Shown here one piece after another: positions 18,699 through 30,065 of a stretch of 64,000 bases of DNA. The notes beneath the pieces are model-generated. The model saw only the letters and a program-made list of their open reading frames with translations, was not told the DNA's origin and made no database searches. Position 1 is the stretch's first letter, and every line of letters starts with the position of its first letter. Source of the DNA: Vibrio astriarenae (lineage in GTDB: Bacteria > Pseudomonadota > Gammaproteobacteria > Enterobacterales > Vibrionaceae). The stretch lies in assembly GCF_010587385.1 (NCBI RefSeq), contig NZ_CP047475.1:1178001-1242000 (forward strand). The letters run 5' to 3'. Position numbers and translations under genes: made by a program.

Positions 18699-20522
18699 TC
18701 ATTGTTTTGGTTCGCAATCTTCACACTCTGGACACAACTGACACATAGTGGTTGCTGATTCACCCAAAGAGGTGAGGTCGCCCAAGTCTCCGCCAGGCAC
18801 TACCGGAGAGGTAGCTTTGGCGTTTGCTGTGTTAGATAGGCTATAGCTTTCACCTGTCGGCAATGTATCTGGGTTGTACTCACCAGAGTAGTCATAACAT
18901 AGGCCATCACCACCCGGTATTGTTTCAACAAACTCACCAGTACCATCATCTTGACAAGCATAGAGGAACATATCTGGGCCCTCGGCAATCTGAGTATACT
19001 GGGTACAGGTCTCACCCGTACCGCAAGCGTTGGTTTGTAGAGGATCACAACGCTTAGCGTAGTCGAGGCTGAAAGATTCATTCAGTGTAACGTCGTCACT
19101 GTCGGTTAGGGTTACATCCAACGGGATATCACCGGTATTACACACCGTACCACCATAGTTTTTCTTCACTGCTATTAGTCCGCTAGTCGCCTCGAGACTC
19201 AATTCACAGCTCTTGTTAATGGTGAGCAGAGGTGAGAGCGGTAGTGAGTCACAGGCCACGGTAAGTGGTACATTGGTTGCACTCAATACATCGCCGCCAG
19301 CTAGCTGGATAGTTGCAGAGGTGATGGTGTTGGTGCCCCCGTTGATAGTCGATGTAAACGACCGACCGCTGATGGTGATGGTTTCATCCGCTGAAAGTGG
19401 AGTACCGTCATTTAAGTTACCTAGCGTATTGTTAATCGTGAATGGGGTTCCGTTACTTGGTTCGTCCTCAATCACCAAAATCTTATCAGCAGTAAACTCA
19501 CCGACACCGGTATTGATGATATCGATTTCGTAGTCAACCTTGAAAGTATTGTCCGAATTGAGATCCACCACTTTACAGCGTTTCGCAACCGCAAAGCTAC
19601 ACAGATTAAAGTCTTCGAGAACATAGTCTTTAAGTGATGCGGTAAACGAGCTAGACGAGCGAGTCTCGGCCATAAAGCTGCTGAAGCAGCCTTCGCCACC
19701 GATCAGTTGGGTAATGTTGATCCCGCCTTCATAGAAGGTCTCATATGGGAACTCGTTCAATGCTGCGCCTTTGAATTCAAACTGCCAAGGGGCTGCGGTT
19801 GGGTCGTTCGGGCCATCTTCAGCGTTGGTGACCGCACAGGCTGCGTTGCCTACACCACCGCCATTACAAGTAGCCTGGTTTTTCTTGATCAAACGCAGGT
19901 TTTTAGCTGCACAGTCTCCTTCAGCAGGGTTGTTACTGTCTGCCTTTGAACAACTAGGGTCCCAAAGAACGACTAAAACTTCCGGTGTGGCATTGTTTGC
20001 CTGTGGGAAGTTAGCCAACACCAGCACATCCCCTTCGGTGTGCATCCCGTCAAAAGACCCTCCCTGTAGGTCGTCAATTGGATTTTTGAAGAACCAGAAA
20101 CCAAGGAAGGCATCACCAACGTTAGTGGTTCGGTCAGCACCAAAGTAAATGATTAGGTCGCCGTTGGTATCCTGTCCACGATAGGCGGCTGCATAGGCGT
20201 TGATGATCTCGTCTTTATCTGGGGAGCTACCAGACTTGTGGCCCCACTGACTAACATCCTGGATATCTTTTCTACCACCGGTAAAGATGCTGGAATCGGC
20301 TCCGTTAATGGGTCCATCAGGAACTATGCCAGTGAATTTAAGCGAGTTACCGCCGGTGTTGTTACCTGAATCGTATAGCGAGGCCCAATCGTCCAAAGTG
20401 TTGTCATCTACAATGGGGTTACCGTCCAGCTCGAACGGTTCAGCCATTGCATTGCCAAAGGTCATGACGCTGACAGCGATAGCGATTGAGGTTATTAAAG
20501 ACTTACAGTTTGCTCTGTTCAT
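18699..20522 (-). CDS. Large secreted protein of unknown function with Cys-rich tail
   Basis: The 607-residue protein has a clear signal peptide (ending NAMA, about residue 27) and no membrane span after it. Start ATG has GGAGAC upstream. The first half (30-300) is Asp/Gly/Asn-rich with GADRTTNVGDAFLGFWFF and repeated polar loops. Residues about 310-430 and 440-560 look like Ig/DUF11-like beta repeats, each with phrases on residue 'definition' loops such as VCNTGDIPLDVTLTDSDD. The last 15 residues hold four Cys (CQLCPECEDCEP), and many more Cys lie earlier, suggesting disulfides in the exported form. I recall similar hypothetical proteins in marine bacteria and actinomycetes but no tested function. 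The gene stands alone behind a long spacer. Confidence 0.8.
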   Translation of the reverse strand: MNRANCKSLITSIAIAVSVMTFGNAMAEPFELDGNPIVDDNTLDDWASLYDSGNNTGGNSLKFTGIVPDGPINGADSSIFTGGRKDIQDVSQWGHKSGSSPDKDEIINAYAAAYRGQDTNGDLIIYFGADRTTNVGDAFLGFWFFKNPIDDLQGGSFDGMHTEGDVLVLANFPQANNATPEVLVVLWDPSCSKADSNNPAEGDCAAKNLRLIKKNQATCNGGGVGNAACAVTNAEDGPNDPTAAPWQFEFKGAALNEFPYETFYEGGINITQLIGGEGCFSSFMAETRSSSSFTASLKDYVLEDFNLCSFAVAKRCKVVDLNSDNTFKVDYEIDIINTGVGEFTADKILVIEDEPSNGTPFTINNTLGNLNDGTPLSADETITISGRSFTSTINGGTNTITSATIQLAGGDVLSATNVPLTVACDSLPLSPLLTINKSCELSLEATSGLIAVKKNYGGTVCNTGDIPLDVTLTDSDDVTLNESFSLDYAKRCDPLQTNACGTGETCTQYTQIAEGPDMFLYACQDDGTGEFVETIPGGDGLCYDYSGEYNPDTLPTGESYSLSNTANAKATSPVVPGGDLGDLTSLGESATTMCQLCPECEDCEPKQ

Positions 20523-22438
<1,916 letters not shown>

Positions 22439-22456
22439 TCCAGAGGGTTCATCACA

Positions 22457-24844
22457 ATGAAATTCAGCGAATCATGGCTTCGTGAGTGGGTAAACCCTTC
22501 AGTTTCTACTGACGAGCTTACGCACCAAATCACTATGGCTGGCCTAGAGGTTGACGACGTTCTTCCTGTAGCTGGCTCATTCACTGGCGTTAAAGTGGGT
22601 AAAGTTGTTGAGTGTGGTCAACACCCAGACGCAGACAAACTACGCGTAACTAAAGTGGATGTTGGTGCAGAAGAACTGCTAGACATCGTATGTGGCGCAT
22701 CTAACTGTCGTCTAGGCATCAAGGTTGCAGTTGCAACAGTTGGCGCAGTACTTCCAGGCGACTTCAAAATCAAGAAAGCAAAACTACGTGGTCAACCATC
22801 ACACGGTATGCTTTGTTCATTCTCTGAGCTAGGCATCGACGTAGAATCAGACGGTATCCTAGAGCTAGCAGAAGACGCAGCAATCGGTACAGATTTCCGT
22901 GAATTCCTAGGTCTTGACGACGTAACAGTAGACGTAGACTTGACCGCTAACCGCGCTGACTGTTTCAGTATCCGTGGTCTAGCTCGTGAAGTTGGCGTAC
23001 TAAACCGTGCTGACGTCACTGAGCCATCAGTTGAAGCAGTTGCAAACACTATCGAAGACGCAGTATCTATCGAAGTGAAAGCACCAGCGGCATGTCCTCG
23101 TTACCTTGGTCGTGTAATCAAGAACGTAAACGTTCAAGCTGAAACTCCACTATGGATGCAAGAGAAACTGCGCCGTTGTGGTATCCGCTCTATCGACCCA
23201 GTAGTCGACATCACAAACTACGTTCTTCTAGAACAAGGTCAACCAATGCACGCATTCGATCTAGCGAAGATCGAAGGTGGTATCGTTGTTCGTCTGGCAG
23301 AGCAGGGCGAGAAGCTGATTCTACTAGATGGTAACGAAGCTGAGCTAAACTCAGATACTCTAGTTGTAGCAGACCACAACAAAGCACTAGCAATCGCTGG
23401 TATCTTTGGTGGTGAAGAGTCTGGCGTAACAACTGAGACTAAAGACGTTCTACTGGAGTGTGCGTTCTTCGCACCAGATCACATCCGTGGTCGTGCACGT
23501 AGCTACGGCTTGCACACTGATTCTTCAATGCGTTTTGAGCGTGGTGTGGATTTCGCACTACAAGCAGACGCAATGGAGCGTGCAACTCAGCTTCTAGTGG
23601 AAATCTGTGGCGGTGAAGTAGCACCGGTTGTTGGCGTAGAGTCACAAGCTGATCTTCCAAAAGCAAACACAGTTTCATTACGTCGTAGTAAGTTAGACAA
23701 CCTACTAGGTCACCACATTGCGGACAGCGAAGTTGCTGAGATCCTAGAGCGCCTCGGCCTAACAGTTGAAACCACGGCTGAAGGTTGGACTGCAACGGCA
23801 CCAACATGGCGTTTTGATATCGCAATCGAGCAAGACCTAATTGAAGAAGTGGGTCGCATCTACGGTTACGATAACATCCCTAACCAGCATCCAGCTGCAA
23901 CGCTGAAGATGCACAACCACGTTGAAGCGAATATTCCGCTAAAACGTGCACGTGATCTTCTAGTTGACCGTGGCTACCACGAAGCAATCACTTATAGCTT
24001 CGTAGAGCCAGAGCAGCAAAAGCTGATCGTGCCAGATGTTGAGGCACTAATCTTACCGCACCCTATCTCTGCAGATATGTCAGCGATGCGTCTAGGTCTG
24101 ATTCAAGGGCTACTAAACACGGTTGTTCACAACCAGAAGCGTCAACAGCCGCGCGTTCGTCTATTCGAATACGGCCTACGTTTCATCCCATGTGAGTCTG
24201 CTGAAAATGGTATGCGCCAAGAAGCAATGCTTGCAGGTGTTATCGCTGGTACTCGCAGCGAAGAGCACTGGGACATCGAAACTAACACGGTTGATTTCTT
24301 CGATCTTAAAGGCGATCTAGAAGCAATCCTTGAGCTAACGGCTAACGAGAAAGCTTACTCGTTCGCAGCTGCGAAGCACCCAGCTCTTCACCCAGGTCAA
24401 TCTGCGGCTATCATCGTAGACGGCAAAGAGGTTGGTGTTATCGGTACGATTCACCCAGAACTAGAGCGTAAGTTCGGTCTAAACGGTCGCACTATCGTGT
24501 TTGAAGTTGAATGGTCTGCAATCAACACGAAAGTGATTCCAGAAGCAGTACAACTTTCTAAATTCCCATCAAACCGTCGTGACATCGCAGTTGTTGTTGA
24601 TGAAGCTGTTGCTTCTGGCGACATCGTTGCAGCATGTCTAGAGCAAGGTGGTGAGTTCCTAAAAGATGCGAAGCTATTTGACGTATACGTAGGTAAAGGC
24701 GTCGAAGAAGGTAAGAAGAGCCTAGCCATCGCTCTGACACTGCAATCAGTCGAGCGCACGCTAGAAGATGCAGATATCGCTGGTGCGGTTGATGCTATCG
24801 TTGCTCACGTATCTGAGAAGTTCGGTGCTTCACTGCGTGACTAA
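22457..24844 (+). CDS. pheT: Phenylalanine--tRNA ligase beta subunit
   Basis: The 795-residue subunit has, in order, an EMAP/tRNA-binding domain (40-150), B3/4 editing domain (about 210-390), B5 (about 400-475), the catalytic-like core and a C-terminal anticodon-binding FDX-ACB domain (about 700-795; [19 protein letters not shown]). The length matches E. coli PheT exactly. Codon bias is as strong as in pheS. A terminator follows directly, and ihfA, which follows pheT in E. coli and, as I recall, V. cholerae, is absent. Confidence 0.98.
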   Translation: MKFSESWLREWVNPSVSTDELTHQITMAGLEVDDVLPVAGSFTGVKVGKVVECGQHPDADKLRVTKVDVGAEELLDIVCGASNCRLGIKVAVATVGAVLPGDFKIKKAKLRGQPSHGMLCSFSELGIDVESDGILELAEDAAIGTDFREFLGLDDVTVDVDLTANRADCFSIRGLAREVGVLNRADVTEPSVEAVANTIEDAVSIEVKAPAACPRYLGRVIKNVNVQAETPLWMQEKLRRCGIRSIDPVVDITNYVLLEQGQPMHAFDLAKIEGGIVVRLAEQGEKLILLDGNEAELNSDTLVVADHNKALAIAGIFGGEESGVTTETKDVLLECAFFAPDHIRGRARSYGLHTDSSMRFERGVDFALQADAMERATQLLVEICGGEVAPVVGVESQADLPKANTVSLRRSKLDNLLGHHIADSEVAEILERLGLTVETTAEGWTATAPTWRFDIAIEQDLIEEVGRIYGYDNIPNQHPAATLKMHNHVEANIPLKRARDLLVDRGYHEAITYSFVEPEQQKLIVPDVEALILPHPISADMSAMRLGLIQGLLNTVVHNQKRQQPRVRLFEYGLRFIPCESAENGMRQEAMLAGVIAGTRSEEHWDIETNTVDFFDLKGDLEAILELTANEKAYSFAAAKHPALHPGQSAAIIVDGKEVGVIGTIHPELERKFGLNGRTIVFEVEWSAINTKVIPEAVQLSKFPSNRRDIAVVVDEAVASGDIVAACLEQGGEFLKDAKLFDVYVGKGVEEGKKSLAIALTLQSVERTLEDADIAGAVDAIVAHVSEKFGASLRD

Positions 24845-24871
24845 TAAGCTAACATCACGTTAGTCTTTGAG

Positions 24872-24905
24872 AGGCCCTTATGCGCAAGCTAAGGGCCTTT
24901 TTGTT
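24872..24905 (+). terminator. Terminator of pheST
   Basis: Nine-bp stem AGGCCCTTA / TAAGGGCCT (24872-24880, 24890-24898) followed by TTTTTGTT, 27 bp after pheT. Confidence 0.92.
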
Positions 24906-24920
24906 ATCTAGGAAGGGAAC

Positions 24921-25385
24921 ATGATTCAACTCGATGATTACCGCTCAGAGGATGCGAATGACCTTTGGAGCATTTACTTTCACACCATTCGTCATATCAA
25001 TATTCGTGACTATTCGCTGGATCAAGTAGCAGCGTGGGCACCGGATAACATCGACCCACAACGATGGCGCAATAAGATGGAGTCGATTAAGCCTTTTATC
25101 GCTAAAATCGACGGTAAGCCAGTGGGTTATGCCGATTTGCAGCAAGATGGTTTAATTTACCACTTCTTTTGTCACCATCAATTTCAGTCAAGGGGTGTGG
25201 GCAGAGCACTAATGACTCATATTGAACAGCAAGCCAAGCAACGGGGCACTTCACGGCTCTATTCACATGTCAGTATTACTGCTCGTCCTTTTTATGAGCG
25301 AATGGGCTTTACTGTTGTGAAGGAGCAACTGATAGAGGTCAGACAGCAACACTTGAAGAATTTTGTGATGGAAAAACCCCTTTAG
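24921..25385 (+). CDS. GNAT family N-acetyltransferase
   Basis: The 154-residue protein has the GNAT fold: motif A QSRGVGRALMTHIEQQA (about 90-107) forms the acetyl-CoA pyrophosphate loop (Q-x-x-G-x-G), and FYERMGF (about 129-135) is the usual C-terminal block. The start has AGGAAGGG upstream and lies just behind the pheST terminator, so it needs its own promoter. The acceptor substrate cannot be told. Confidence 0.88.
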   Translation: MIQLDDYRSEDANDLWSIYFHTIRHINIRDYSLDQVAAWAPDNIDPQRWRNKMESIKPFIAKIDGKPVGYADLQQDGLIYHFFCHHQFQSRGVGRALMTHIEQQAKQRGTSRLYSHVSITARPFYERMGFTVVKEQLIEVRQQHLKNFVMEKPL

Positions 25386-25603
25386 TAAACGCGCAGTTTA
25401 CATAAAAGTGCTCTTTTGTTAAAAAAGATGATGGTATTGGCATTGCTCATTTGTTTTATTATAATACAAATAAGTGATCGAGGTAGCAGAAAAGCTGCTC
25501 AAAACCCCGTATCATCACTTCGTCATAGCGTGTTTCTGAATATCCTTTCTTGTTCAGGGGCTTGCGTGACAAATGACAAACGAAAGATATAAAAGGTAAG
25601 TTG

Positions 25604-25837
25604 GTGGAAAAGTTTTTTACTGCACTCGAACAGCTAGGTGTGTCTTATACGCCTACGCAAGAAAAGCGTGACTCCCTTTTATGGGACGGCACAATTGCGC
25701 ACAACGACTCTGAGACAAACGTTTGGATTCGTTGGTGTGAGGAGTTTGAAGAACCGGTGTATTGCAGCTTTGGTTTTCAGAGCTACTGCCATGCGCTGTT
25801 CATTCGTAAAAACTTCGATCAAGCGTTCCCAATTTAA
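25604..25837 (+). CDS. Small conserved-looking hypothetical protein
   Basis: A 77-residue protein from the GTG at 25604 (AAGGTAAG upstream; the in-frame TTG one codon earlier is less likely). It is soluble, acidic and aromatic-rich (VWIRWCEEFEEP, CSFGFQSYCHALF), without signal peptide. It ends before a bidirectional terminator shared with relV. In V. cholerae a small unknown gene (VC1223, from memory) holds the same place before relV, so this is probably its ortholog. Function unknown. Confidence 0.6.
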   Translation: MEKFFTALEQLGVSYTPTQEKRDSLLWDGTIAHNDSETNVWIRWCEEFEEPVYCSFGFQSYCHALFIRKNFDQAFPI

Positions 25838-25884
25838 CGTTTGAACTTGCTGAACTGACCATTCCCCCCGTCAGTAAAGCCAAT

Positions 25885-25918
25885 AAACAAAAAGAGCTCA
25901 CCTTGGTGAGCTCTTTTC
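25885..25918. terminator. Bidirectional terminator between the small gene and relV
   Basis: Thirteen-bp stem AAAAGAGCTCACC / GGTGAGCTCTTTT (25890-25902, 25905-25917) with a minimal loop; T runs occur on both strands. Confidence 0.9.
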
Positions 25919-25935
25919 TTTTGTCAGACATTTGC

Positions 25936-26712
25936 TCATGCGGCAGCGAGGTGCGTTGTAACATATGGCTGCCAAGCGGCTTGATACAGATCCTTAGACT
26001 GGTATCTAAGGCGCTTCATTTGACGGCTCTCAAGCTCAGTAAGCTCTCGGTTTTCACTTGCTACTAAACGTTCAATTTTCTGTACCTGTTCATAAATGTC
26101 ATGTTCAGGCCCGTTTTTAACATCAGCAATGGCGCTAAGGTGCAGTTGAACTTCAGCGATGATATCTGTCTTAGGTAGTTGAACTAACACGTTCAAATCG
26201 CGGTAACCGGAAGCCGTTGGTTTCTTAAAGCGATTTTTTACTTTTACCACTGTCGCCTCACGTTCTAGGGCTTCATAGACATCCATCAAGCTCTCGATAT
26301 CATGAGCGACGATGGTCGCACGCGCTAGGTCCGTGATACGTTCTACTTTACCGTCTAATTCGTGAGCAATTTTCTCTTGAGCGCGGTGTTGAGATTTGAC
26401 ACCTGCGAAATAAGCTTCTGATGAAGTCAGTAGAGCGGTACTTTTACAAAGCGTTTCTAGTTCTAGCTGCGCTTGGTGAGCCTTGCTATAGAGAACATCA
26501 AAGTCGGAGTAAGGTTGTAGTGGGGTTACATCATGATTTGGGATGCCATAAAGGCCACTCAAGCTATGTTTAAACTTTTTAGAGCACACTTCGCCTTGGC
26601 TGTTGCTCGGTTTGGAATTGTCATTGCTTGGAGTAGTGGGCAACGCGGCAAAGGCCGGTGCGCGAGTCAGCATTAATAGCGTTAGTGCTGCTGCGCGAAA
26701 GAATAAGCTCAT
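25936..26712 (-). CDS. relV: Small alarmone synthetase RelV with a Sec-type signal peptide
   Basis: The 258-residue protein has a RelA/SpoT-type synthetase fold: ERITDLARATIVAHDIESL (about 135-153), GYRDLNVLVQL (G-loop/substrate segment) and the catalytic AEVQLHL, matching the usual E-x-Q. There is no HD hydrolase or TGS domain, so it should only make (p)ppGpp. V. cholerae RelV (VC1224) lies in the same neighbourhood. Start is the ATG at 26712, with AGGAGAG upstream, not the one 9 codons earlier. Residues 1-22 form a convincing signal peptide (RAAALTLLMLTRAPAFA, AFA cut site). The mature part has exactly two Cys (C43, C89). ATP and GTP are cytoplasmic, so the signal is puzzling. Confidence 0.88.
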   Translation of the reverse strand: MSLFFRAAALTLLMLTRAPAFAALPTTPSNDNSKPSNSQGEVCSKKFKHSLSGLYGIPNHDVTPLQPYSDFDVLYSKAHQAQLELETLCKSTALLTSSEAYFAGVKSQHRAQEKIAHELDGKVERITDLARATIVAHDIESLMDVYEALEREATVVKVKNRFKKPTASGYRDLNVLVQLPKTDIIAEVQLHLSAIADVKNGPEHDIYEQVQKIERLVASENRELTELESRQMKRLRYQSKDLYQAAWQPYVTTHLAAA

Positions 26713-27122
26713 TGGCTCTCCTATTTTGTGACGACTCAAAAACGGTAAAGTAAAAAGAGAGAGTTCGACTAAAATAGCTGCCTTAACTGTTATATGGGGG
26801 CGAGATGCCTAATCCCAACTAACTCAACTTGATATTGTTCGACTTTGTGCGATGAGTCACGTTGAGTCGTGCTAAGTGCCTGTTTGTTCTATATGGTTTT
26901 AGAGCATCAGTGAATCAATTAGTTCACAACGAGTTGTAACAAAGTATGTGCTAGAAGTGTTCACTTATCGAACGCTCTATCACTAAGGTTGTAACATTGT
27001 GCTCTGGGTAGTGGATCGGTGTCTAGGTGATTTACTTAAACTTACGCAGGAGCACGTACTTCGCCGAGTTTGCAACTCTGATAGCATGTTACACACTCCT
27101 CAAATGGGGTTGTGGAAGGTAT
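26713..27122. other. 410-bp gene-free region upstream of relV
   Basis: Between relV and the DUF1415 gene (both minus strand). It must carry the relV promoter. GTTCACTTATCGAAC near 26958 is a small dyad. No frame, tRNA or clear terminator for DUF1415 seen. Confidence 0.5.
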
Positions 27123-27665
27123 TTAAGAAAACAGATATGGGAAGATAGCGGCTTTTTGCTCAGGCGTCAGTGACTCTATTCGTGCAATATTATTGTCGGG
27201 AATAGATTCAGGAGCAGGGTAGTGCTTTAACACTTTCTCCATACTCGCTTCTCTAATGAGATGGAACACTGGGAGTGGAGCGCGGTTTGTAAGGTTCTCA
27301 TCATCATCAGGATGCGCTCCAGCAAAGCAGTAGTCTGGATGAAAAGTCGCGACTTGATAAACACCATCCCAACCTTGTTGGGTAATCAAGTTTTCAATCC
27401 ACTCTATGAAGAAGTTGTAATCGAAGAAGTCAGAGAGCATGCTTGGTACGACGACCAGTGTTGTTTCAAGTTCTGTCGCGTTGGTTTGGTCAAGTTCTTG
27501 TAGTTGGTCATAGATGTCAGTGAGCAACACCTCTTCGGTGTCTGCTTGTGAAACGAAGACTTTTATTTGGTCAAGTTTGCGCGGTTTGGCCGCAAAAGGG
27601 CACAGATTTAAACCGATGACGGCTTTATCCAACCAGTCCCAGACTTGCTGTTCGATATGAGTCAT
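27123..27665 (-). CDS. DUF1415 family protein
   Basis: The 180-residue soluble protein matches DUF1415. Visible conserved blocks are GLNLCPFAAKP near residue 19 (a CPF motif close to the N-terminus), FHPDYCFAG near 104 and NRAPLPVFHLIREAS near 127. The Cys/His content hints at metal or redox chemistry but no role is proven. It lies between relV and cqsS; in V. cholerae DUF1415 is also next to relV. Confidence 0.85.
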   Translation of the reverse strand: MTHIEQQVWDWLDKAVIGLNLCPFAAKPRKLDQIKVFVSQADTEEVLLTDIYDQLQELDQTNATELETTLVVVPSMLSDFFDYNFFIEWIENLITQQGWDGVYQVATFHPDYCFAGAHPDDDENLTNRAPLPVFHLIREASMEKVLKHYPAPESIPDNNIARIESLTPEQKAAIFPYLFS

Positions 27666-28016
27666 TTTATTCCTTGTTGAGGCTGTTTGAGAGCATCTTA
27701 ATTTCGGCTCTTCTTATTAGAAGCTTCACAATATTAATACAACGTATAACCTTTCGATAGCTTTTAAGACAAAGATATCCAGAGTGTGCTGATGGGCCTA
27801 AACAACGTTCACAGAGTTTTGTGTGAGACGTTGCACGTAAAGGTCGTGATATTAAATAATTGAATTATATGAATATTTTATTTATTTTTCTCGTTTTTCG
27901 TCACGAACAATAAATTATATTGATGATTTTGTTGTTTCAATTGAGAAACAGTATGTTTGCTGATATAAGGAATCGTTTTTTTACGAGTCTGAATAGGTTG
28001 GGGTCTTAGGATTGTT
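27666..28016. other. 351-bp AT-rich divergent region before cqsS
   Basis: No gene is visible. It must contain the promoters for the DUF1415 gene (minus) and cqsS (plus). No remnant of cqsA can be recognised here. Confidence 0.5.
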
Positions 28017-30062
28017 ATGGATGCACTACGCAAGGTATATCACTATGCGCAACCCAACCTGACCTTGATCAGCTGGCTGGGGATGGCCGGCTTCCCACTA
28101 TATTATGTTGTTTGGGAGTACCTGTTCCCGCAGCAATACGAAAACCTTGCCTTACGTTTATTGTGTTCTGGGCTATTCGCTCTGGTTCTTCTACGTGAAA
28201 AACTGCCTTCACAATTACAACGCTATAACCCGGTTATCTATCAAATTGCCATCACCACAGGGCTGCCGTTCTTCTTTTTCTATATGTTGTTGATGAACGA
28301 TTGGGCCTATGTTTGGGTGATGTCCTATATGTCGGCTACGTTCCTACACATATTATTGGTCCACATGACGCGAGTTGTCTTTGCACAAGCCATCGTAGCG
28401 ATAAGTTGTGCCTTCTTCTTTGCATGGATAGCCAAGGGCCATCCCACTGAAATTCTCATTGAATGGCCCAATGTACCTATTTTTTTGTTTGTCTATGTTT
28501 TTGGTAATTTTTGCTACTCGAGAAACCAAGATGAACATGAGAGTAGAGCGTCGCTTGCTAAGACATTTGGCGCAGGTATTGCCCATGAAATGCGCAACCC
28601 TTTGAGCTGCCTCTGCACTTCAATCGATGTTATTCAATCGACGCTTCCGCAGGCTGAGAAGAGAGGGCAAAAAGGCTACTATCTGAGTGAAGAAGATGTC
28701 TCGATGATGAAAGAAGTCAGTGCAGAGGCGATGAAAATCATTCAATCGGGAAATGAAACCATTGACCTTCTCCTCACTTCAATCGATGAAAGTCGAGTGT
28801 CTCGTTCGACCTTTAAACGGTATTCCGCGCAGTCAGTAGTGAGTGATGCGATTGAGAGTTTTAGTTATAAGGGTGAGGTCGACAAGCGAATCATCTCTTT
28901 AGACGTGCATGAAAACTTTCCATTCATTGGCAGTGATACGCTTTTAAAGTATGTGATGTATAACCTGTTTAAAAACGCCTTTCATCATCGAAAAGCAGAG
29001 CCATTGAAAATAGATGTATCGCTATTTTGTGATGAGCAAGGGCATCATATCGAAGTGAAAGACAACGGTAATGGTATTTCGCGAGAGACACTTAAGCACA
29101 TCTATGAAGATTTTTACACGACGGGTAAAAAGGGGAGTTACGGTCTGGGGCTACCTTTCTGTCGTCGGGTAATGCGTTCATTTGGTGGTGAAATACAGTG
29201 TCATTCGGCACTAGGGGAGGGGACAACTTTTACCTTAAGCTTCCCGCCGCGTTATTCAGAAAAAGGGCGTAAAATCGTACATGAGATCACTTCAATTAAG
29301 TCGACCTTGACGATATCAGATCGCGCTAAAATCTCGGCAAGAACTTGGTTACACGCTGCCAAGTTTGGCTTTAAACCACAAATCATATCGATTAAAGAGA
29401 CAGTACAACGACAAGAGCATGAGTTTGAGTATGATTTAATCGCTATCGATCTGGCTAGTAAAGACCTAACAAAAGACAAGCTAGCAAGTCTTCAAAGCCG
29501 GCTCAGTTTCACTGAGGCTAGGGTTATTTACATATATGACACAGAGGCAAATCAGCATCTTGATCAGCTGATTTCAAACCGTATATGCTTAAGCCTATTC
29601 GAGTCGGAATATAATGCATATGACCGATTCGAGGCGTTATTGCTAGATCCTGATTTCTCAACTCAGCCTCCGGTGGAAGTAAAAGGTCAGTCTCCAGAGA
29701 AGCGCAAGGTATTGCTTGTGGATGACAATCTCTCTTTGAGAAAACTGACTAAGATTTTGCTGGAAAAGTTGGGCTTTGAAGTGATTGAAAGGGATAATGG
29801 GCAACAAGCTTTGGAAGCTCTTGACAAACAGATGATTGATGTCGTTTTGATGGATATTGAAATGCCGATAATGGGTGGTATTGAGGCAACACAGAGGATC
29901 CGTCAATCGAATCAACCCTATTCGCAGGTTCCTATCATCGCCCATACAGGCGATAGCTCACGAGGTACATTAGAGAAAATAGAGCTATCAGGCATGACTG
30001 ACTATATAGTGAAACCAGCAGATGTGAACCGGCTGGTTGAAAAGCTAAATGTCGCGAGTTAG
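28017..30062 (+). CDS. cqsS: CAI-1 autoinducer hybrid sensor kinase CqsS
   Basis: The 681-residue protein aligns along its length with V. cholerae CqsS as I remember it. Six membrane helices (about 15-165) bind CAI-1; the HisKA has His190 (GAGIAHEMRNPL), followed by HATPase (NGISRETLKH, GSYGLGLPFC) and a receiver with Asp613 (VVLMDIEMP). Binding residues Trp100, Ser103, Phe158, Phe162 and Cys166 correspond to V. cholerae W104, S107, F162, F166 and C170; Cys rather than Phe at the last site is the cholerae-like state with relaxed ligand specificity. It acts as kinase/phosphatase toward LuxU-LuxO. cqsA, normally adjacent, is missing on both sides. Confidence 0.93.
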   Translation: MDALRKVYHYAQPNLTLISWLGMAGFPLYYVVWEYLFPQQYENLALRLLCSGLFALVLLREKLPSQLQRYNPVIYQIAITTGLPFFFFYMLLMNDWAYVWVMSYMSATFLHILLVHMTRVVFAQAIVAISCAFFFAWIAKGHPTEILIEWPNVPIFLFVYVFGNFCYSRNQDEHESRASLAKTFGAGIAHEMRNPLSCLCTSIDVIQSTLPQAEKRGQKGYYLSEEDVSMMKEVSAEAMKIIQSGNETIDLLLTSIDESRVSRSTFKRYSAQSVVSDAIESFSYKGEVDKRIISLDVHENFPFIGSDTLLKYVMYNLFKNAFHHRKAEPLKIDVSLFCDEQGHHIEVKDNGNGISRETLKHIYEDFYTTGKKGSYGLGLPFCRRVMRSFGGEIQCHSALGEGTTFTLSFPPRYSEKGRKIVHEITSIKSTLTISDRAKISARTWLHAAKFGFKPQIISIKETVQRQEHEFEYDLIAIDLASKDLTKDKLASLQSRLSFTEARVIYIYDTEANQHLDQLISNRICLSLFESEYNAYDRFEALLLDPDFSTQPPVEVKGQSPEKRKVLLVDDNLSLRKLTKILLEKLGFEVIERDNGQQALEALDKQMIDVVLMDIEMPIMGGIEATQRIRQSNQPYSQVPIIAHTGDSSRGTLEKIELSGMTDYIVKPADVNRLVEKLNVAS

Positions 30063-30065
30063 CCG

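Noticed and set aside
19771..20148. Plus-strand frame inside the large secreted-protein gene
   Set aside because: The minus-strand gene has signal peptide, ribosome site and terminator; the frame has none.
23439..23825. Long antisense frames inside pheT
   Set aside because: They result from the strong codon bias of pheT on the sense strand; no sign of real coding.
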